Source: Bacteroidales bacterium
GTDB lineage: Bacteria; Bacteroidota; Bacteroidia; Bacteroidales; F082
Reading direction: 5' to 3'
Length of the DNA stretch: 64,000 nucleotides
NCBI GenBank assembly: GCA_024710405.1
Contig: JANJUV010000020.1
Coordinates: 186,001-250,000, forward strand
In this document: positions 45,885 through 55,066 of the stretch, in pieces
Layout: each line of letters begins with the position of its first letter
Numbering within the stretch: position 1 is the stretch's first letter
Notes under the pieces: model-generated
Databases searched by the model: none
What the model saw: only the letters and a program-made list of their open reading frames with translations
Told to the model about the DNA's origin: nothing
Position numbers and translations under genes: made by a program

Positions 45885-45957
45885 ATCAGAGGGTCGTCCG
45901 CCTGAGGCGGATCCAGCAGGGGGAGCCAAAGAGGGGGCAGGGATGCCCTCTTTTTTT
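45885..45957 (+). repeat. Partial duplication of the tRNA-Asn 3' half plus terminator
   Basis: Bases 45885-45896 repeat 45810-45821 (anticodon stem and variable region), and 45912-45957 repeat 45832-45877 exactly (T-stem 3' side, acceptor, CCA and terminator). Between them the ten bases of the T stem-loop (45822-45831) are replaced by the 15-bp palindrome TCCGCCTGAGGCGGA. It cannot form a tRNA. It resembles an att-type duplication left by an element that integrated in the tRNA, later altered by a palindrome insertion or replacement. Confidence 0.85.
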
Positions 45958-46030
45958 AAGTTTTGAATAATGTTTTGTGTTTATGTTTTAAGGAGCCTGA
46001 AGACAGGGAAAAGGTATGTAGGACAGACCC

Positions 46031-46594
46031 ATGACCTTAGTGTTCGTCTTGCCCGGCACAATGAAGGTTTCAGTCCCTATACAAGCGGCGATTATGTCAC
46101 AGATAAGCTACCCGAAGCATAAGGCATTATTATTTTTGATTTATTCAGCGGGACTGAGGATCAGCGAGGTGATTAATTTGCGCAAAGAAGATTTGCTGCG
46201 CGACAGGGGATTGTTGTTTGTGAGGCAAAGCAAGGGACGGAAGGACCGCTACACCAAATTGGCTGACAATGCTTTACGTTTGATTGATGCCTATCTTGAA
46301 GAGAACAACCCCAAACAGTACTTATTTGAAGGGCAATATGGCGGGCGTTATTCGACCACGAGTATCAGGAATGTGTTGCACGAAGCCAAACAGAAGGCTG
46401 CGGTAACGACCAGGGGTTCGGTACACACCCTGCGGCATTCGTTTGCCACCCATTTGTTGGAGAACGGCACAGATTTAAGGTATATTCAGGAGTTATTGGG
46501 CCACGAGAGCAGCAGGACAACAGAGATTTACACCCATGTAAGCAATTTGAATCTTTCAAAAATCACAAGTCCGGGAGATTTGATAAAAATTTAA
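46031..46594 (+). pseudogene. Tyrosine recombinase, catalytic domain only
   Basis: The 187-residue frame holds a full XerC/D-like catalytic domain: Arg in SAGLRISEVINL, Lys in RQSKGRKDRYTKL, HTLRHSFATHLL, LGHESSRTTEIYTHVS with the nucleophilic Tyr, and the ending LSKITSPGDLIKI. The N-terminal SAM-like DNA-binding domain is missing, and the first ~25 residues (MTLVFVLPGTMKVSVPIQ) are not family-like, so the start is uncertain and the gene is probably a 5'-truncated remnant. It lacks the extra internal segment that marks integron integrases (IntI). Confidence 0.75.
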
Positions 46595-46768
46595 CATGAG
46601 CATGCATTTGGATGAATAGAATCTTTAACTTTGAGCAGCTATACCCAACACCATGACAAACACAAAGAGCATACAATTTCCTAGGCAACTGGTTGTCAAA
46701 TGTTTACTGAACAGTCAATCGTGGGGCAAAGTGGAAATATATGCCATAGAGGTGCGCTTAGCAAGAAG

Positions 46769-47548
46769 TTGTAGCCAATTGTGAAATGAAAAGGAAATTA
46801 ATAACATTTACGGTATTAATATTGCTCATTCTGAACTCTTTTGCTCAGAAACCAACTGGAACATACTTGGGGAGTAATTATGAGTACTTAAAATTTATGC
46901 CGGACAATCGGATTGAATTTTTCTTAATTAGGTCAGGTTGTTTAGGTGATGAAGTTTTAACAGGAAAAGGTTCATACAAACTAAAAAAAGACAAGCTAAA
47001 AATCAAATTTGATTCACATAACAAGAAATTTGAATCTGACTATCGTCAGCTTAAAATTAATGATCAGACTGATTACACAGAATATGAATTTAAAATAATA
47101 GACGAAGAAAATGACTCTGTTCCATTTGCTAACATTTTATACAAAAATACCTCGAATGAAATAGTTGGAAGTACAGCAAATAGACATGGGATAGCGAAAA
47201 TCTCAATTCCTGATTCATTGTTTACTGTTATACAGGTTTCATTTGTTGGATATGTTTCTGCCTTTATCAAAACACAAGAAATAAGACCTGGAATAATTGA
47301 AGTTAAACTCAAAAAAGGAAACACAATCTTTTTAGACCAAACAAGGATTACGGTGAAAGTAGAAATATTTGAAAAGACAAAAAAGTTTGAAATAAAAAAA
47401 ATGAAGATAAAATAGAAACAACTGGCTACAACAACAGCGAATAGTGCATGCCCAGAAGGGTTTCAAAACAAAATGAAGTAGTAAAACTTAAAGCAGGAAA
47501 CAAAACTTAAATTTGAAGTAAATACGGCACGCACCATCGCTACAACCG
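46769..47548 (+). mobile_element. Solitary integron-type gene cassette (inferred)
   Basis: The cassette is defined by GTT core sites: G|TTGTAGCC at 46768-46776, 10 bp before the ATG, and G|TTATGGGC at 47548-47556. The ORF stop at 47415 is 8 bp before the foldable site begins. This compact 'core, start codon, ORF, stop, attC' layout is the hallmark of integron cassettes. See the attC entry for the pairing. Confidence 0.6.
46786..47415 (+). CDS. Exported hypothetical protein in cassette, CarboxypepD_reg-like domain
   Basis: This is a 209-residue AT-rich gene (Lys-rich product). A signal peptide (MKRKLITFTVLILLILNSFAQ) precedes a lipocalin-like region (KPTGTYLGSNYEYLKFMPDNRIEFFLI...GKGSYKLKKDKLKIKF), then a CarboxypepD_reg-like domain (EFKIIDEENDSVPFANILYK...GIAKISIPDSLFTVIQVSFVGYVSAFI). 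No enzyme motif is seen. It fills the cassette almost entirely. Composition differs sharply from the surrounding core genes, supporting transfer. Function unknown. Confidence 0.75.
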   Translation: MKRKLITFTVLILLILNSFAQKPTGTYLGSNYEYLKFMPDNRIEFFLIRSGCLGDEVLTGKGSYKLKKDKLKIKFDSHNKKFESDYRQLKINDQTDYTEYEFKIIDEENDSVPFANILYKNTSNEIVGSTANRHGIAKISIPDSLFTVIQVSFVGYVSAFIKTQEIRPGIIEVKLKKGNTIFLDQTRITVKVEIFEKTKKFEIKKMKIK

Positions 47549-47556
47549 TTATGGGC
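47424..47556 (+). other. attC-like recombination site
   Basis: R''-like GGCTACAAC (47424-47432) is the exact complement of GTTGTAGCC (46768-46776), the cassette's own start, as expected for the circular cassette form. The inner arms AGCGAATAGTGCATGCC (47436-47452) and GGCACGCACCATCGCT (47526-47541) give 14 Watson-Crick pairs, two mismatches and one unpaired A, like the extrahelical bases of attC. The terminal loop is 73 nt. Total 133 nt, within the usual attC range. It is a reading by eye, not a covariance-model hit. Confidence 0.6.
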
Positions 47557-47847
47557 ATTCAATTTTCAGAAGTGTTGCAACAACGAATCTGACTTGTTGG
47601 TTTTCCTGGTAGTATGATACTTCATCCTGCTGATCGCCGGTTTTTGAATTTCGGACTCCGGCAGGCTCTGCTTGAATTTTTTGGTGTGGCTGAATCATCG
47701 CTTTTTTGATGTCAGGCGAATAACTCCCCGCCAATACCCCAATCAAAAATAAGTACTTTACCGTATAGACAAGCAACTGGTATTGATGCAGTTTTACGGC
47801 ATGATCAGTCAAAGCCTGATCCAACTTAATAACCCAACAAAAACAAC
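47557..47847. other. Intergenic region after the cassette
   Basis: No further attC core pair, tRNA or convincing gene is seen. A 91-codon minus-strand frame (47549-47824) has no family-like features and is judged fortuitous. No TAnnTTTG promoter was found for the following gene. Confidence 0.4.
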
Positions 47848-49584
47848 ATGATCATGAAAAAACTGCTACTTATCAGTACTTATTTATTTGTTATGATGTC
47901 AGTTGGTGCACAAACACTCAACTGGGCCTACAGTTTCACCAATCCGGCTGTTTTGGAAGATGTTACCGACATCAGCGCAAACGGAACCAACAGATTTGCC
48001 ATCATCGGAAACGGCAATGCCGGAATCAGCATGGATGCGATAGGAGGGAGCGCCGAATTTCTCTCACCGGGTAATTTTCTGGCAGTCTACAATGCAGATG
48101 CCGCGATTCAATGGCTGAAACCAACCGTTGGCTTTGCCTTTGGCGTAAAGTTGTCAGCTGATGGTTCAGTGTTTGTTACCGGAAGGTTCAGCGGAACAGT
48201 TGATTTCGACCCCTCCGATGGGCAGTTTCTGCTTACTTCGGTGTCTGGCGGAGATGCCTATCTGCAGAAGTTCGATGCTGCCGGGCAGTTTCAATGGGCC
48301 ATGAATGCCAGCATTGACGGGGCAGCCTCCGAGATTGTCCCGCTTGGCGATGGCAGAGTCGTTGTGGCCGGCAGATCCGATGTGGATGCAGTGGTTACAC
48401 TTACGGGAGGCGGAACAGTTAACCTGTACAAAGGAGTATTCCTGCTCGAATTTTCATCTTCGGGTGCATTGACAAACGCATTCAGCATTTCGGTCCCAGC
48501 TCCGGCTGCCTATATGTATGTTTATTCGCTTACAGCTGACAGCGACAACAATATTCTGCTCGGTGGGACCCTTGACGGAGTGGCTGACTTCGACCTGAAT
48601 GCCGGAACCGTAAACAATCCCATGACCAATGGCTATGATGCTTACATTGCAAAATACAACAGCAGTTTCGGACTGGAGTGGGTGAAATATTTCGGCGACA
48701 CGAACAATCCGGTGGGTTGGGACAAACTAAGGGGCATATCCACTGACAATCAGAACAATGTTTATGCAGGAGGAGAGTTTACCTGGACTACTGATTTCGA
48801 CCCTGCCAATCCGGGGAATCTTGTGCTGCAATCCGACGATAATGCCCAAACACCCAGCGGCTTTATCATAAAGTATAATCCGCAGGGCACACCGCAATGG
48901 GTAAAGAAAATCGGAAATACAAACCTTGGTTCGGGTTCCGATTTTGCCAGTGTTTCACTCGTTGACATGCATGTGCGCGAATCATCACTTTATGCCCTGT
49001 TCGAAGGCTGGGGTTTTGTTGATATTGATCCCTCTGAACAGGCACAACTGCTTGAGGTGGGAGCAGTAGCTGCTCCGGGAATCATCTTCGCCGAATACAA
49101 CCTCTCGGGACAGGTGCAGGCCGGTTTCGACATTGACGGAGCAAATTCACTTGTCGCTGCCAAGGGATTGGGTTTGCTTTCGTCCAACAGTGTTGTGTCA
49201 GCAGGCACTTTTCAAAAAAGTGTGGACTTCGATCCCGGAACAGGATCGCGTATATTGTCAACCGATGTTAACGGGCCGTTTTACAGTTTCGACAAGGACC
49301 TTTTCATCGCAAAATACACCTTTGCCGGTCCCAGTACCACCATCGAAAACCATGCCTTCAACTACCGTGTTTTTCCCAATCCGGTGCACGACATCCTGAC
49401 TATTGAACCCACAGGTCAACAGACAGTTAAGTATGCCAAGGTATATGACCTGCACGGAAAACAAATCCTGTATATTTCGGGTCTCAATGCCATCAACATG
49501 CAAATCCTGCATAACGGGCTCTATTTGCTTGAGGTGGTCAGCACCGATAATACGGTTTATCGACAGACCTTGTTAAAACACTGA
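47848..49584 (+). CDS. T9SS type A cargo protein with beta-propeller-like repeats
   Basis: This is a 578-residue secreted protein. The signal peptide is MKKLLLISTYLFVMMSVGAQ (ATG 47848 or 47854). The body has recurrent units of the type 'VDFDPSDG...L.S...GDAYLQKFDAAGQFQWA' (several copies to ~490), an SBBP-like repeated blade. The C-terminus FNYRVFPNPVHDILTIEP...VYDLHGKQI...NGLYLLEVVSTDNTVYRQTLLKH is a type A sorting domain, which directs export through T9SS and surface anchoring. Ligand unknown. An inverted repeat follows the stop. Confidence 0.9.
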   Translation: MIMKKLLLISTYLFVMMSVGAQTLNWAYSFTNPAVLEDVTDISANGTNRFAIIGNGNAGISMDAIGGSAEFLSPGNFLAVYNADAAIQWLKPTVGFAFGVKLSADGSVFVTGRFSGTVDFDPSDGQFLLTSVSGGDAYLQKFDAAGQFQWAMNASIDGAASEIVPLGDGRVVVAGRSDVDAVVTLTGGGTVNLYKGVFLLEFSSSGALTNAFSISVPAPAAYMYVYSLTADSDNNILLGGTLDGVADFDLNAGTVNNPMTNGYDAYIAKYNSSFGLEWVKYFGDTNNPVGWDKLRGISTDNQNNVYAGGEFTWTTDFDPANPGNLVLQSDDNAQTPSGFIIKYNPQGTPQWVKKIGNTNLGSGSDFASVSLVDMHVRESSLYALFEGWGFVDIDPSEQAQLLEVGAVAAPGIIFAEYNLSGQVQAGFDIDGANSLVAAKGLGLLSSNSVVSAGTFQKSVDFDPGTGSRILSTDVNGPFYSFDKDLFIAKYTFAGPSTTIENHAFNYRVFPNPVHDILTIEPTGQQTVKYAKVYDLHGKQILYISGLNAINMQILHNGLYLLEVVSTDNTVYRQTLLKH

Positions 49585-49594
49585 TGCATTTCTC

Positions 49595-49641
49595 GATCCC
49601 TGACTGTTGAATATGTCATATAATTTCTGCAGACAGGGATC
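49595..49641 (+). terminator. Inverted repeat after T9SS cargo gene, possible terminator
   Basis: GATCCCTGACTG and CAGACAGGGATC pair at 11 of 12 positions around a 23-base loop and are followed by a short T-rich stretch. The U-tract is weak. Confidence 0.45.
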
Positions 49642-49675
49642 ATTTGTTATTCATATTCTTTTAACAGGAAAAAGA

Positions 49676-49706
49676 TTGCTTTCATTCATTTCCTGAGGTA
49701 TCTTTG
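49676..49706 (+). promoter_or_regulatory. Promoter (-33 TTG, -7 TATCTTTG)
   Basis: TTG at 49676-49678 and TATCTTTG at 49699-49706 are separated by 20 bp. ATG 49727 follows 20 bases later, leaving a short leader. Confidence 0.7.
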
Positions 49707-49726
49707 TAACATGCAAACCTTTGAAA

Positions 49727-50920
49727 ATGAAAAAGCAACTTATCCTATTGGTAATTGTATTGTGGTTTTACCCGGCATCCGCACAATGGACATTGCTGAG
49801 TAACGATTACGTGGCAAATACTTCATTAGCTTCTTTTGATCCGTTCGTCATTTCCGGTATTTCCTTTCCTTCAGATGACTTCAATCTGGCAGTCTCAGAA
49901 GATAGCGGCGATCAATGGTCGGGTATACAGATTGGGTCAAGCGGAGTTTCACATCTGCTCATGCATGGCCTGTATTTTTATGCCGCCACACCGAATGGGG
50001 TTTTCAGGTCTCCAACAGACAATTTAGCATGGGAGTTATATAGCACCGGATTATCAGGTAATGTGACAAAGACCTGTGGTTCAAACGGCCTGCTGTTTGC
50101 ATTGGCCGGCAACAAAGTATATTCCCGATCGGAGGAAGATGACAGCTGGGTAATCATATCCGAACCCGATTTGGTTGATGCGATCTACGATATTGATTTT
50201 GATGGAAGCCTGCTTTTGATTGCGGGTTATGACGGTGTTGCCGAAAGCATTGATCTGGGTCTAAACTGGACAAAATGGCCGCATGCTCAATACGGATTCC
50301 GGTTCGATGCGGTGAAGATCAAGGGCGATACCATTGTTGCAGCTTCGGCCAGTGGCATATACAGAAAGCTGCTTCAGACGGGTTCGATAAGTTTGGTCAG
50401 TGCCGGACTGATTGAGTTGTGGAGCCCGTATGGAGACTATTACGGAACGTTTAATCAATTTTATCAGGTTGGAAAAACACTGTTTGTTGGTGGTGAAACA
50501 GGCGTGTATAAGCTTTCAGACAATATCTGGTATTGGGAACACACAGGCTGTGATTACACATGGGCATTAACAGACGACGGAACAACGCTTTTTGCTGCAA
50601 CAGGATATGGTGGAATCTGGGGAAGACCATTGGAACAATTGATTGTGCATTTGCCACAGGACCTAAAGGCTACATCCCTGCCAACAATTTTTCCCAATCC
50701 TGTCCGCTTCAGATTAACAGTTAGTGTACCTGTTCCTGAGACAGGAAATACCTGCATGACGATTTTCAATCAGGAAGGAATACAAATGATAATTCAGCAG
50801 TCAATTGAGCAGGAGTTTGAAGTTGACGTTGAAAGCTGGAAGCCGGGCTTGTATTTTGTTACATTGTCAAATTTTTCGGGTGCTTACACGGCAAAGTTTC
50901 TAAAGCTGGCAGGCAACTAA
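49727..50920 (+). CDS. T9SS type A cargo protein with BNR-like propeller
   Basis: ATG 49727 (MKKQLILLVIVLWFYPASAQ) starts a good signal peptide; an in-frame TTG at 49721 is less likely. The 397-residue product has repeats of the kind 'FRSPTDNLAWELYSTGLSG', 'VYSRSEEDDSWVIIS' and 'ESIDLGLNWTKWP', resembling sortilin/BNR or photosystem II stability-factor propellers. The C-terminus LPTIFPNPVRFRLTVSVP...WKPGLYFVTLSNFSGAYTAKFLKLAGN is a type A sorting domain. Role unknown. Confidence 0.9.
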   Translation: MKKQLILLVIVLWFYPASAQWTLLSNDYVANTSLASFDPFVISGISFPSDDFNLAVSEDSGDQWSGIQIGSSGVSHLLMHGLYFYAATPNGVFRSPTDNLAWELYSTGLSGNVTKTCGSNGLLFALAGNKVYSRSEEDDSWVIISEPDLVDAIYDIDFDGSLLLIAGYDGVAESIDLGLNWTKWPHAQYGFRFDAVKIKGDTIVAASASGIYRKLLQTGSISLVSAGLIELWSPYGDYYGTFNQFYQVGKTLFVGGETGVYKLSDNIWYWEHTGCDYTWALTDDGTTLFAATGYGGIWGRPLEQLIVHLPQDLKATSLPTIFPNPVRFRLTVSVPVPETGNTCMTIFNQEGIQMIIQQSIEQEFEVDVESWKPGLYFVTLSNFSGAYTAKFLKLAGN

Positions 50921-51291
50921 TCATTGAATCCCAGGTATTCCGGAATTTGTTGCCATAAATGCATGAAGTCAACAAAACTCCAAATTGATTCTGTTATTGA
51001 ATCATTGCGATCCACCAAATGAAACTCATAATTTCAGTTAAAACCATTAATTGTGAAACGGCAATTTGCCACGCACCATAAAGATTAAGCTGTATGTTTG
51101 GGATGTCAAACGAACTTTAATTGCTTAGAATTTCCACTGCTTTTTTGTGGTAAATTTCGACTAGTATTGTGGCATTCTGATTATCAGCCAAGTATAAATT
51201 ATCATCCGTGAAAAAATGTGAATAACTCGTGATATATCAACTATTGCTTATTAAACATGTATGTTTATTTTTATGGTTTGTTTTGTAGAAG
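50921..51291. other. 371-bp AT-rich intergenic region
   Basis: No ORF, RNA gene or hairpin of note is seen. It must contain the promoter of the following three-gene T9SS unit, but there is no exact TTG-N19-TAnnTTTG match; TATGTTTA at about 51259 is the closest -7-like sequence. Confidence 0.4.
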
Positions 51292-54048
51292 ATGCCAATG
51301 TTTACCCGAAGGACTGTTTTTGTATTGATCATTTTTTGGATGATTATTGCTATTAAGCCTGTTTTGGCTCAGGAACGGGCCAGTTCGGTTGAGGATTTTG
51401 TCATCACACTCACTTTTGCCAATCCGCCCGCAAACCCAACGGTGTACAAGGCACCGCTGAAATACAACAAGGATTTTGCCCTCATACTTCAGATGGATGG
51501 CGGAAACGTTGCCATTCACGATCAGGTGATGCCCTATTTCAAAGGGCAGGGCGGAAATCCGGGTCTGTTTTTTTCGGACGGTGCTCAGGGGACAGTTCCG
51601 TTTAAAATGGACGCAGTGCATTATTCATTCGATGATGAAGGTGAAGATGTGCATAACTACAAGCCCGGTTTCCTCAACTGGAGCAATATGGAAACGATCT
51701 GGGCTGCCGAATTCGGGATCAACAGTCAGGGGTTGAACAAAACACCCAAACCCGATCAGTTTGTTGAAGTGTTGCGCAACATCAGCTACACCCGCCGGAA
51801 CACCTCGCAAACGATCATTCAGGGTGGTGCCGACATGAATATTTATGTGGTTCCTGAAGGAGCTCCCGACCACGTTCCGGTTGCAAAGCAGCACAACCTT
51901 GCCGTATATCACGGTGGCGCTACAGCAGCAAACAACCCCGCACAGGTCGAAAATTTACCCGCAATTCAGGGTGTGGAGCTGAAAAGAGAACCCCTGACAA
52001 CATCGTTCATCAGTCGCATACAACAGATTGCGGAACAAAGCGGGCCAGATAATCATTTTATAGCCACATTCTACAATAACGGATTTTCCGCGCCCGACAT
52101 CAGCTTCGACCTGTTTAAGGCACAGATGAACCAGGTGGCGGCAGTTTATGGTAAAGACGGAACCGACCGAATCTGGTCATCTTCAGCAACTGAAATATTT
52201 GAGTATCTGCGGATCAAGGAACTCGTTACCATGCAATCGACCATTCAGGGCAACACACTTACACTAACCTTCAGCGGCAACAACATCCCTGATGACTTCC
52301 GCTATTATGCGTTAAGTATCGTTGTTGAAGGCGAGTCGCTGATTACCAACATGGTTGTTCAGCAGCCCGACGGAATTTCGACCTACACCTATGGCGGAAC
52401 AAAAGCTCTGATCAACATGAGATGGAACGGGAAAACTCCTGTAAATAACCTGATCAGGGCAGGTGAGTATGTCACTCAGGCAGAACAATCCCCGACACAG
52501 GTCAATGGCATCACAGCCATGGATTATGTGAAAATGCTTCCCGATAGCGATCAGAAAGAACAACTTCGTCAGCGTCTGTGTGCGCTCCCTGATATTGTTT
52601 ATGACCCCGGCTTTTGTCCGTTGATTGATTTTCTGGGTGGTGACAGAAATGTTTGTCTGGGCGACATGCTTGTGCTTCAGGGACCTCCGGATGTAAGTTA
52701 CCTCTGGAGCACCGGCGAAACCAACCAAAGCATCGAACTGTTTCCCGAGGAAGAACTGGAGATATGGCTTCGTGTTACCGATCAGGCAAACAATATTTAC
52801 TACGACACCATAACAATCACTGTCAGTGAGCCCCCGCTGATCGTTGTCACACCCGCTGTAACCACCATTGACCCCGGTGAAGAGGTTACACTCACAGCTT
52901 CCGGAGGCAACACTTATCTTTGGTCAACCGGAAGCGAAGATTCTGTGGTAGTTGTACAACCTTCAACAAGCACGCTCTATACCGTAACCGGAACGGACGA
53001 AAATGGCTGTAGCTCAGTTGCGGCGGCCCAGGTAATCGTACTGTTCACCAATATTATTGATTTCGATTTTAATCAGGTTTGTTTTGGTGATACGACTATT
53101 CTGTTGAGCAAAATTGTTTCAAACGACAGCATCCTGCTGCGCGAATGGGATTTGAACGGTGATGGAGTTTTCGGCGATGCTGAAGGCGACACCTTGAAAA
53201 TCCTGTTTGATATACCCGGTGAAAAACTGATCGGATTCAGAGTGAGAACCCTCAGTGGAGCCATACCGATTAAATACCATGCTGTTCCTGTGGCCGATAA
53301 TCCTGAAATTGAGATTGACTTTGAAGGAACCTGTCTGGGTCAGATAACCCGTTTTCAGAATAATTCGTCAGTAACAGTCGGAAGCATCATTACATATGAA
53401 TGGTCGTTTGGCGACGGAGGGGTGAGTTCGGAAAGAAATCCGGAGTATAACTACACACAGGCCTCAACATATAATGTGGTGCTCGCAGCGGAGTCAAATT
53501 ATGGCTGCCGAACAGAGGAAATTACGACGATTGAGATTTCGAATCCTGTTGAAGCAGATATCAGGCTGAACGATGGAACAAGAGTGAACGACAACAGCCA
53601 ATATGAAATTTTTCAGGGAGAAAGTCTATTGTTTGTTGCTACGGGAGTTTACGACAGTGTTGTGTGGACAGGTGGCCAAAAGGGAGCACAGTTTACCGTA
53701 AATAGTCAGGGCAATTATATTGTCACTGTTTATAAAGGCGGTTGTTCGGACCGTATCAGCTTCACGGTTACCGTTGATGTCCCCAAGCCCGGACTGAACA
53801 GCATCATGAACCTGATCACACCGAATAACGATGGTTATAATGATGTGTGGCAGGTGCGAAACGTGGCCAAACCGATGCAGGTTGCGGTGTATAACCGTTT
53901 GGGAAATCTTGTGTATGAATCGAAAGACTATCAGAATGACTGGGATGGGGTGTACAACGGAAACCCGCTGCCCGAAGGAACTTATTATTACGTAATTATC
54001 GGAGCCGACAGATTGGTGTATAAAGGCCCGGTGAGCATATTGTATTGA
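51292..54048 (+). CDS. T9SS type B (gliding-motility CTD) protein with NodB-like N-terminal domain
   Basis: This is a 918-residue secreted protein with signal peptide RRTVFVLIIFWMIIAIKPVLAQ. Residues ~40-440 are paralogous to the N-terminal part of the protein at 55067 (shared KAPL+YNK, PGLF++DG, IRRK/TRRN, WSSSATEIFEYL/WMTTEEEIINYL). This domain resembles a polysaccharide-deacetylase (NodB) fold, but the motif-1 Asp-Asp is Asp-Gly here (QMDGGN), so it is probably inactive. Ig-like and PKD domains follow (SLWSTGETNQSIEL; ITYEWSFGDGGVSSERNPEYNY). The C-terminus LITPNNDGYNDVWQVRNV...VYNRLGNLVYESKDYQNDWDGVYNGNPLPEGTYYYVI is the type B sorting domain. It precedes a porP/sprF gene by 4 bp. Confidence 0.88.
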   Translation: MPMFTRRTVFVLIIFWMIIAIKPVLAQERASSVEDFVITLTFANPPANPTVYKAPLKYNKDFALILQMDGGNVAIHDQVMPYFKGQGGNPGLFFSDGAQGTVPFKMDAVHYSFDDEGEDVHNYKPGFLNWSNMETIWAAEFGINSQGLNKTPKPDQFVEVLRNISYTRRNTSQTIIQGGADMNIYVVPEGAPDHVPVAKQHNLAVYHGGATAANNPAQVENLPAIQGVELKREPLTTSFISRIQQIAEQSGPDNHFIATFYNNGFSAPDISFDLFKAQMNQVAAVYGKDGTDRIWSSSATEIFEYLRIKELVTMQSTIQGNTLTLTFSGNNIPDDFRYYALSIVVEGESLITNMVVQQPDGISTYTYGGTKALINMRWNGKTPVNNLIRAGEYVTQAEQSPTQVNGITAMDYVKMLPDSDQKEQLRQRLCALPDIVYDPGFCPLIDFLGGDRNVCLGDMLVLQGPPDVSYLWSTGETNQSIELFPEEELEIWLRVTDQANNIYYDTITITVSEPPLIVVTPAVTTIDPGEEVTLTASGGNTYLWSTGSEDSVVVVQPSTSTLYTVTGTDENGCSSVAAAQVIVLFTNIIDFDFNQVCFGDTTILLSKIVSNDSILLREWDLNGDGVFGDAEGDTLKILFDIPGEKLIGFRVRTLSGAIPIKYHAVPVADNPEIEIDFEGTCLGQITRFQNNSSVTVGSIITYEWSFGDGGVSSERNPEYNYTQASTYNVVLAAESNYGCRTEEITTIEISNPVEADIRLNDGTRVNDNSQYEIFQGESLLFVATGVYDSVVWTGGQKGAQFTVNSQGNYIVTVYKGGCSDRISFTVTVDVPKPGLNSIMNLITPNNDGYNDVWQVRNVAKPMQVAVYNRLGNLVYESKDYQNDWDGVYNGNPLPEGTYYYVIIGADRLVYKGPVSILY

Positions 54049-54052
54049 TTAA

Positions 54053-55063
54053 ATGAGAGGAAAAGTAATTACATACATTCTTTTGCTGCTGCTGATCGCG
54101 GTATTCGGCACAGTTAAAGGGCAGCAGTTTCCGCTCACCAACCAGTATTTGTTTCATCCTTTTGCCATTAATCCGGCTTTCGCAGGAATGTATGCCAACG
54201 GGGAGCTTTTTCTGGATTACCGTCGCGACTGGACCCGTATCGACAACAGCCCTGTAACCATAAGGGCAAACGGCAATGGAAGGGTGTATCAGGACAAAAT
54301 GTGGATCGGCGGTGAGTTGCTTTCCGACCGGGCCGACATATTTCATCGGTTTAAAGGCCAGCTCAGCTATACGTACAGGCTCCAGATGACCGACAACCAG
54401 TTTCTGAGTTTTGGTTTATGGGGCAGTTTATTTCAGAATCTGCTTCGGGTCGACCTCGTCAATGCCGACCTCGATGATCCGCTCCTGAAAGACAGAACAC
54501 GCATTGCCGAAACTACCTATAATGCGGGATTTTCGCTGCTTTATACAAGAAATCGCCTTAATATAGGCTTTGCTGTGCCCACCCTGTTCCGCACCGAAGA
54601 TGCCTATCGTGTGGAAAGCGATGGGGGTTTTGCCTTTGAGCAGGAAGTATTATTCCATGTATCCAATGTTTTCAGGCTCGACGACGAATGGCAGCTACAG
54701 CCCTTTTTTGTTTGGAGGCGCACTTCGCATCATCCTTCAAGTATCGATTTTTCAGCCATGCTGATTTATGCCGAGAAGGTTTGGTTCAGCGGGATGTACC
54801 GCAATAGTGGACTTTTTGCCGTTGGCGGAGGATTTGAATTCGGCAGTGGTTTCCTGTTCAACTACTCCTATGAATTAGGACTGAGCGGCATTAACAAACA
54901 GTCAGGCGGCTCACATGAAGTTACAGTTGGCTATCGGTTTAAGGGTAAGAAGGACTGGGGATTTGGTAAGAAAGACAAGAAAATCCTCTATCAGCGTAAT
55001 CCTAATACAGGAAAACGGGATCGGTTTAACCCAAATCTGGAACAATATAAATTCAGGAAATAA
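54053..55063 (+). CDS. PorP/SprF family type IX secretion membrane protein
   Basis: This is a 336-residue outer-membrane beta-barrel-type protein with signal peptide MRGKVITYILLLLLIAVFGTVKGQ. The N-terminal QQFPLTNQYLFHPFAINPAFAGMY is the family signature, followed by amphipathic strands (YRRDWTRIDNSPVTIRANG, FWLSFGLWGSLFQ-like blocks). PorP/SprF proteins help secrete or anchor type B cargo, and each is often encoded beside its own cargo gene, as here. It starts 4 bp after the upstream stop and ends 3 bp before the next gene. Confidence 0.93.
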   Translation: MRGKVITYILLLLLIAVFGTVKGQQFPLTNQYLFHPFAINPAFAGMYANGELFLDYRRDWTRIDNSPVTIRANGNGRVYQDKMWIGGELLSDRADIFHRFKGQLSYTYRLQMTDNQFLSFGLWGSLFQNLLRVDLVNADLDDPLLKDRTRIAETTYNAGFSLLYTRNRLNIGFAVPTLFRTEDAYRVESDGGFAFEQEVLFHVSNVFRLDDEWQLQPFFVWRRTSHHPSSIDFSAMLIYAEKVWFSGMYRNSGLFAVGGGFEFGSGFLFNYSYELGLSGINKQSGGSHEVTVGYRFKGKKDWGFGKKDKKILYQRNPNTGKRDRFNPNLEQYKFRK

Positions 55064-55066
55064 GCC

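Noticed and set aside
45885-45957. Second tRNA-Asn gene
   Set aside because: Only the 3' half is present and the T arm is replaced by a palindrome, so no cloverleaf can form.
46031-46594. Integron integrase IntI
   Set aside because: The catalytic domain lacks the extra segment between the first Arg block and the HxxR block that defines IntI, and the N-terminal domain is missing; it is XerC/D-like.
47549-47824. 91-codon minus-strand frame after the cassette
   Set aside because: No signal peptide, domain or ribosome-binding site; it begins and ends without relation to neighbours and partly covers the attC core.
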